Positions 4,949 to 8,995 of a stretch of 8,995 bases of DNA are shown here, one piece after another (within the stretch, counting starts at the first letter, position 1; each line of letters begins with the position of its first letter). Source of the DNA: Eubacterium sp. CAG:786. GTDB lineage: Bacteria > Bacillota > Clostridia > Oscillospirales > Ruminococcaceae. Location of the stretch: positions 42,767 through 51,761 of the forward strand of contig HF989487.1 of NCBI GenBank assembly GCA_000432175.1, in the 5' to 3' direction. Below the pieces are notes generated by a model. It had not been told where the DNA came from. It saw only the letters and a list, made by a program, of their open reading frames with translations, and searched no databases. The translations under genes and the position numbers were made by a program.

Positions 4949-6730
4949 ATGGCAAACACAAAGAAAACAAAGCAGACCGCTCCCAAGGGAACGATGCGCA
5001 AGGTGCTGAAATACGTCAGCCGTCACGGGTTCTTCATGGTTGTTTCGATAATCCTCGCTGTGATAGTTGTTGCGCTCACACTTTATGCGCCCATACTCAT
5101 CGGTGAGGCTATCGACCTGCTGGCTGACGGCAAGGGCAGCGTTGATTTCTCGCAGGTGACTGAAAAGCTTCTTGCCACCGCAGTGGTGATCGGCATTACC
5201 TCAGTGGTCCAGTGGGTGATGAATGCGATAAACAACCGCATCGCATATCATGTTGTCCGCGATATAAGAAACGAGGCGTTCCGGCATATCGAGGTGCTAC
5301 CGCTGAGTTACATCGACGCTAACCCCACTGGCGATATCGTAAACCGCGTCATCGCAGACGCAGACCAGTTCTCCGAGGGACTTCTGCTCGGATTTACGCA
5401 GTTGTTCACCGGCGTTGCAACCATCGTGGGGACGCTGATATTCATGTTCACCATCAGCTGGCAGATAGCCATTGTGGTAGTAGTAACCACACCGCTGTCG
5501 CTGTTCGTGGCCAAGTTCATCGCGAGCCGCACCTACCGCATGTTCCGTCTGCAGACTGAAACAAGAGGTCAGCAGACTGCATTCATCGATGAGATGATCG
5601 GCAATCAGAAGGTCGTTCAGGCGTTCTCGCATGAGAAAAAGTCGCTGGAAGATTTCGACAGGATAAACGACCGCCTTGCGGAATATTCCCTCAAGGCAAC
5701 GTTCTTCTCTTCCCTCAGCAACCCGTCTACCAGATTTGTCAACAGCGTGGTATACGCTGGAGTTGCGCTGTGCGGCGCGCTCATCTGCATTTCCTCCGCG
5801 GGGACTGCAGCTGCATTCACAGTCGGACAGCTTTCCTGCTGCCTTTCCTACACAAACCAGTACACCAAGCCGTTCAACGAAATTTCCGGCGTTATCACCG
5901 AACTCCAGAATGCACTCGCATGCGCAGCAAGGCTCTTTGAACTCATCGAGGAAAAGCCCCAGGTAAGCGAGCCTGAAAACGCAGTCACCCTCACCGATGT
6001 CAGGGGCAGCGTAAAGCTTGAAAACGTGGACTTCTCCTATGTTCCTGACAGAAAGCTCATCGAGGGGCTCAACCTCAGCGTAAACCCCGGTCAGCGCATC
6101 GCGATAGTAGGTCCCACCGGCTGCGGAAAGACCACGATAATCAACCTGCTCATGCGCTTCTACGACGTGGACAGCGGTTCAGTGAACGTCGAGGGCAACG
6201 ATATCCGCAACGTAACAAGGCACAGCCTGCGTGAAAGCTACGGCATGGTGCTGCAGGAAACCTGGCTGAAATCCGGTACGATACGCGACAATATCGTCAT
6301 GGGCAGACCCGACGCCACCGACGAGGAAGTCATCGCAGCCGCGAAGGCTTCCCACGCGCACAGCTTCATCAAGAGAATGCCCCAGGGCTACGACACAGTT
6401 ATCGGAGAGGACGGAGGAAGCCTTTCACAGGGACAGAAGCAGCTTCTCTGCATCACCCGCGTAATGCTCTGCCTGCCGCCTATGCTGATACTTGACGAAG
6501 CGACTTCCTCGATAGATACCCGTACCGAAATAAAGATACAGGACTCCTTTGCGAAGATGATGAAAGGCAGGACGAGTTTCATCGTTGCACACCGCCTTTC
6601 CACCATTCGCGAAGCGGACGTTATCCTCGTCATGAAGGACGGTCACATCATCGAACAGGGAAACCACGAGCAGCTCCTTGCCCGGAACGGTTTCTACGCA
6701 AATCTCTACAACAGCCAGTTTGCTGTGTGA
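4949..6730 (+). CDS. ABC exporter half-transporter, catalytic-site subunit
   Basis: A 593-residue half-transporter with a charged N-terminal extension (TKKTKQTAPKG), a six-helix membrane domain (about 25-315) and an ATPase domain (about 350-590). The ATG directly follows the preceding TAA, and its ribosome site AAGGAGG (4934-4940) lies in the end of the upstream gene, so the two are translationally linked. Motifs: Walker A GPTGCGKT (388-395, Lys394), Walker B MLILDEATS with catalytic Glu517, and H-loop AHR with His548, all canonical. Its signature is LSQGQ (492-496) instead of LSGGQ. It therefore pairs with the upstream protein: its Walker motifs meet the partner's good LSGGQ to form the hydrolytic site, and its altered signature faces the partner's degenerate Walker B. 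It is probably a drug, lipid or peptide exporter. Confidence 0.95.
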   Translation: MANTKKTKQTAPKGTMRKVLKYVSRHGFFMVVSIILAVIVVALTLYAPILIGEAIDLLADGKGSVDFSQVTEKLLATAVVIGITSVVQWVMNAINNRIAYHVVRDIRNEAFRHIEVLPLSYIDANPTGDIVNRVIADADQFSEGLLLGFTQLFTGVATIVGTLIFMFTISWQIAIVVVVTTPLSLFVAKFIASRTYRMFRLQTETRGQQTAFIDEMIGNQKVVQAFSHEKKSLEDFDRINDRLAEYSLKATFFSSLSNPSTRFVNSVVYAGVALCGALICISSAGTAAAFTVGQLSCCLSYTNQYTKPFNEISGVITELQNALACAARLFELIEEKPQVSEPENAVTLTDVRGSVKLENVDFSYVPDRKLIEGLNLSVNPGQRIAIVGPTGCGKTTIINLLMRFYDVDSGSVNVEGNDIRNVTRHSLRESYGMVLQETWLKSGTIRDNIVMGRPDATDEEVIAAAKASHAHSFIKRMPQGYDTVIGEDGGSLSQGQKQLLCITRVMLCLPPMLILDEATSSIDTRTEIKIQDSFAKMMKGRTSFIVAHRLSTIREADVILVMKDGHIIEQGNHEQLLARNGFYANLYNSQFAV

Positions 6731-6753
6731 TACAGCGTACCTCATATTTTCCT

Positions 6754-6785
6754 TGCCGGACGTTCAGCGCGTCCGGCACTTTTTT
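6754..6785 (+). terminator. Intrinsic terminator of the ABC exporter operon
   Basis: TGCCGGACG (6754-6762) pairs perfectly with CGTCCGGCA (6770-6778), giving a GC-rich 9-bp stem with a 7-nt loop. It is followed after one C by six T (6780-6785). It begins 24 bases after the exporter stop codon and separates the operon from the next promoter. Confidence 0.9.
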
Positions 6786-6818
6786 GCAGAAAATTTCCCG
6801 CTTTTTTACACAAAGGCA

Positions 6819-6848
6819 TTGACATACTGCCATTGAATGGTGTATAAT
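6819..6848 (+). promoter_or_regulatory. Consensus sigma-A promoter of the sensor-GGDEF gene
   Basis: Perfect TTGACA (6819-6824) and perfect TATAAT (6843-6848) are separated by 18 bases. Transcription should start near 6854-6856. This puts the in-frame ATG at 6851 upstream of the mRNA start and supports the ATG at 6878 as the real start codon. No operator palindrome is obvious around it, so expression may be constitutive. Confidence 0.85.
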
Positions 6849-6877
6849 AAATGTATATTTCATGTCGGGGGTGTACG

Positions 6878-8830
6878 ATGGACAGCAGGAAATGCATAGC
6901 TGTGCTCACTGAAAAACCAAGCCTGGATTATCAGTCCGGGATACTTAAAGGAATATACAGGTCCGCATTCAGCCACGGTCTTAATGTCGCAGTAATGTGC
7001 GTAACTAATACGCGCAGCGATGAAATATATCAGCGCAGTGAGATGGAGATATTCTCGCTGCTGGGGGATTATTCTAAATTTGCGGGGGTGTTATACCTCC
7101 CGGATACCATAGATTACAAGTCGAGGGACGAAATACTCACCAGCAGTCTGCAGAAAATCTCGCGGGAACTCAGGCTGCCAGTGGTTTCTATCGACAAAAG
7201 CACAGCGGATTTTCCATGCTATATTTCCGACGATACAGACGCTGTGCGTTTCCTCGTTGACCACATGGCTGACGTCCACGGCTGCTGCGACATTGCTTTT
7301 GTCACCGGCACCAAGGGGCACGCTCACGCTGAACACCGCCTTGAAAAGTTCAGACAGGCTATGGCTGACAAGGGGCTAAAAATCCACAGGAACCGTCTGT
7401 TCTATGGGGATTTCTGGCGCAGCTGCGGTGAGGATATCGTAAAATCCCTGATAAGCGGTAAAAACGGACTGCCCCAGGCGCTGATCTGCGCCAACAGCTA
7501 CATGGTGGACGGTATTTACGAGGCGCTTTATTCCCGCGGGATACGCGTGCCAAGGGACATAAAACTTGCATGCTACGGTGAGCGCACCGAAACATCTGAG
7601 TACATCTCTGCCACTATACGCTCCACTGAAAACGTCGGATTTGCCGCCTGCGAGGGTCTTTTCACCCTGATGAAAGGCGGCACGATACCCCACATCAGCT
7701 ATATTAAAACAGAGTTCAGCGAGCGCCCGGCGCTGACATGCGGCTGCATGCACCCCGACGAATACAACCTGCTTGATTTCCGGGCAAAGGACCCTAACGA
7801 ACTCAGCGATTTCTTCACCGAATACAACACCATGAGCGAGGGGCTGATAAGATGCCCGAACCTCCGCGAGACCATGTGGACGGCAATCTGGTACACCCAT
7901 CTTTTCGGGGATTTCACGCGGTTCAGCATATGCATGTGCGACGATGTTATCAAACCTGATTCTTCCCTCGACGAAAACAATATTCGCAAGACTTTCACCG
8001 ACGAGCTTTTACTGGCGCTTGACCGAAAACGTTTACCGGACGGCTCATATGACGATTTTGTCGGCACGGACAGGAAATTCAGGCGGGAAGAGGTTTACCC
8101 TCCCCTGTTCGAACCTGCTGACAAGCCGGCCGCGTTCGTGTTCAGGCAGCTTCACTTCATCGACAGGTGCTACGGCTTCACGGTGCTCTCATACGGCAGT
8201 GATATAGTTACACCCGCGGCAAATTACAACTTCTGGGTGAATGTTGTTGCCAACGCAATAGAGTCACAGCGCCGACTTGCTATCATGACCTACCTCTATA
8301 AAAAAGTGAACCACGCCGCTGTTACAGATTCCATGACAGGTCTGCTCAACCGAAACGGCTTCAACACCATGCTTCCCCAGTTGACTGAAGAAGCGCTCAC
8401 CGATGGAAAGCGTTTCCTGCTGATAATGGCCGACCTCAACGGGCTGAAATACGTCAATGATAATTTCGGGCACCACGAGGGCGATCAGTTCATAATCACT
8501 GCGGGGAATGTGATTTCACAGACGCACGTTGCAGGTTCCGTTTGCGAAAGGGATTTCCGCATAGGCGGCGACGAATTTGTGAAAGCGGTGTACGGCGATA
8601 TCACGCCCGAGGCTCTTGAAAGCTTCCGGCAGGAGATCAGCAGAAAGACCAGCGAGATAAACCGGAATTCCCACAAGCCCTACCCGCTTTACATATCACT
8701 GGGCATGTGCCTGCAGCAGCCCGGTGCAATTCCCGACGGCGACAAAATGCTTTCCATAGCCGACGAACGAATGTACGCGGACAAGCTGCGACTCAAAAAA
8801 GAAACCGGATTCGACCCGAAAAGGAAATAA
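6878..8830 (+). CDS. LacI-type sugar-binding domain fused to a GGDEF diguanylate cyclase
   Basis: A 650-residue predicted cytoplasmic sensor that makes cyclic di-GMP from two GTP. The ATG at 6878 has a GGGGG site six bases upstream. Residues about 4-295 resemble the periplasmic-binding-protein fold of LacI/GalR regulators, with landmarks VVSIDKS, HRLEKFRQAM and the stretch ALICANSYMVDGIYEAL then GIRVPRDIK. There is no N-terminal HTH, signal peptide or membrane segment. Residues about 300-480 are a middle region, possibly GAF-like, ending in a short helix. The GGDEF domain is about 483-640: TDSMTGLLNR, metal-ligand Asp519 in ADLNGLKYVND, and an intact GGDEF motif at 563-567. The RxxD inhibitory site expected nine residues before that motif is absent (SVCE). 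The gene stands alone with its own promoter and terminator. A sugar or related ligand probably controls cyclase activity, but the ligand is unknown. Confidence 0.9.
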   Translation: MDSRKCIAVLTEKPSLDYQSGILKGIYRSAFSHGLNVAVMCVTNTRSDEIYQRSEMEIFSLLGDYSKFAGVLYLPDTIDYKSRDEILTSSLQKISRELRLPVVSIDKSTADFPCYISDDTDAVRFLVDHMADVHGCCDIAFVTGTKGHAHAEHRLEKFRQAMADKGLKIHRNRLFYGDFWRSCGEDIVKSLISGKNGLPQALICANSYMVDGIYEALYSRGIRVPRDIKLACYGERTETSEYISATIRSTENVGFAACEGLFTLMKGGTIPHISYIKTEFSERPALTCGCMHPDEYNLLDFRAKDPNELSDFFTEYNTMSEGLIRCPNLRETMWTAIWYTHLFGDFTRFSICMCDDVIKPDSSLDENNIRKTFTDELLLALDRKRLPDGSYDDFVGTDRKFRREEVYPPLFEPADKPAAFVFRQLHFIDRCYGFTVLSYGSDIVTPAANYNFWVNVVANAIESQRRLAIMTYLYKKVNHAAVTDSMTGLLNRNGFNTMLPQLTEEALTDGKRFLLIMADLNGLKYVNDNFGHHEGDQFIITAGNVISQTHVAGSVCERDFRIGGDEFVKAVYGDITPEALESFRQEISRKTSEINRNSHKPYPLYISLGMCLQQPGAIPDGDKMLSIADERMYADKLRLKKETGFDPKRK

Positions 8831-8865
8831 CAAAAGGGGCTGGCGACAGTCCCTTTTGTGGTTTT
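8830..8865 (+). terminator. Intrinsic terminator with GNRA loop after the sensor-GGDEF gene
   Basis: Bases 8830-8842 pair with 8847-8859 over 13 positions, with one G-T wobble, closed by a GCGA tetraloop of the GNRA class (8843-8846). A short T run (8862-8865) follows. The stem starts at the last base of the stop codon, so termination is directly coupled to the gene end. Confidence 0.8.
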
Positions 8866-8995
8866 ATGGGGTAATGACGATAGCGCGTGATGGTGAAAAG
8901 CGCTTTCAACGCGGGTGCGTACCATGTTATAAACCAAGCACCCCAACGCGCGTAATGCGTGTCGGGGCACTCGACAAAAGGTTCGGTTTGAAAAT
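8866..8995. other. Intergenic tail without a convincing gene
   Basis: These 130 bases carry no ribosome site plus start codon on either strand that I would accept. They contain a perfect 10-bp palindrome AAAGCGCTTT (8897-8906) and a stem-loop, CCCC/GGGG (8941-8944 with 8964-8967) closing over ACGC/GCGT (8946-8949 with 8957-8960). Neither is followed by a T run, so they are not obvious terminators. The dense short inverted repeats could be part of an interspersed repeat or the end of a convergent transcription unit beyond the window. Confidence 0.4.

Noticed and set aside
6851..6877. Upstream ATG start for the sensor-GGDEF protein
   Set aside because: It lies only two bases after the -10 hexamer, upstream of the expected mRNA start, and has no ribosome site.
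8689..8970. A 93-codon minus-strand open frame across the final terminator
   Set aside because: It runs through the GNRA-capped terminator stem and into the end of the GGDEF gene, lacks a ribosome site, and its sequence shows no domain.

Overview
The window looks like chromosomal DNA of a plant-fibre-degrading Clostridia member, most like Ruminococcus or a close relative in the Oscillospiraceae. The reasons are a lipoprotein GH5 glycanase with a Ruminococcus-style C-terminal beta-sandwich module, strong GGAGG ribosome sites, near-consensus sigma-A promoters, moderately GC-rich genes separated by AT-rich gaps, and GNRA or GC-rich hairpin terminators. The genus is an inference from protein style and was not tested by a search. 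No rRNA, tRNA, CRISPR array, insertion sequence or phage gene was seen.

Layout, left to right. (1) Positions 1-31 hold the first ten codons of a minus-strand gene that leaves the window, with its own near-perfect promoter. (2) Positions 32-349 are a divergent regulatory region. The rightward side has an extended -10 promoter, a CcpA/LacI-type operator-like sequence at the transcription start, and a leader of about 136 nt with mutually exclusive pairings and a small hairpin followed by seven T. (3) Positions 350-2175 encode a secreted GH5 lipoprotein. Its last 56 codons are put out of frame by an imperfect 29-bp tandem duplication containing a run of nine C. (4) A bidirectional terminator separates it from a convergent LysR-family regulator gene (2223-3083, minus). 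(5) The regulator is divergent from a two-gene operon (3227-6730) encoding both halves of a heterodimeric ABC exporter. The gap between them carries two T-N11-A LysR boxes. (6) After a terminator, a perfect-consensus promoter drives a 650-residue protein with a LacI-type sugar-binding domain without HTH, a middle region and a C-terminal GGDEF domain. (7) A GNRA-capped terminator ends that gene, and the last 130 bases hold no convincing gene.

How the genes may work together. The LysR regulator very probably controls the exporter, given the divergent arrangement and operator-like sites. The exporter subunits complement each other: the first has the degenerate Walker B and H-loop but a canonical LSGGQ, and the second has the reverse. 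The GH5 enzyme and the sensor-GGDEF protein are separate transcription units. They share only a carbohydrate theme: the first hydrolyses a polysaccharide outside the cell, and the second probably turns an internal small-molecule signal into cyclic di-GMP. No single new multi-gene system is evident. The observations most worth following are the reading-frame break in the GH5 gene, its leader RNA, and the cytoplasmic LacI-like/GGDEF sensor.
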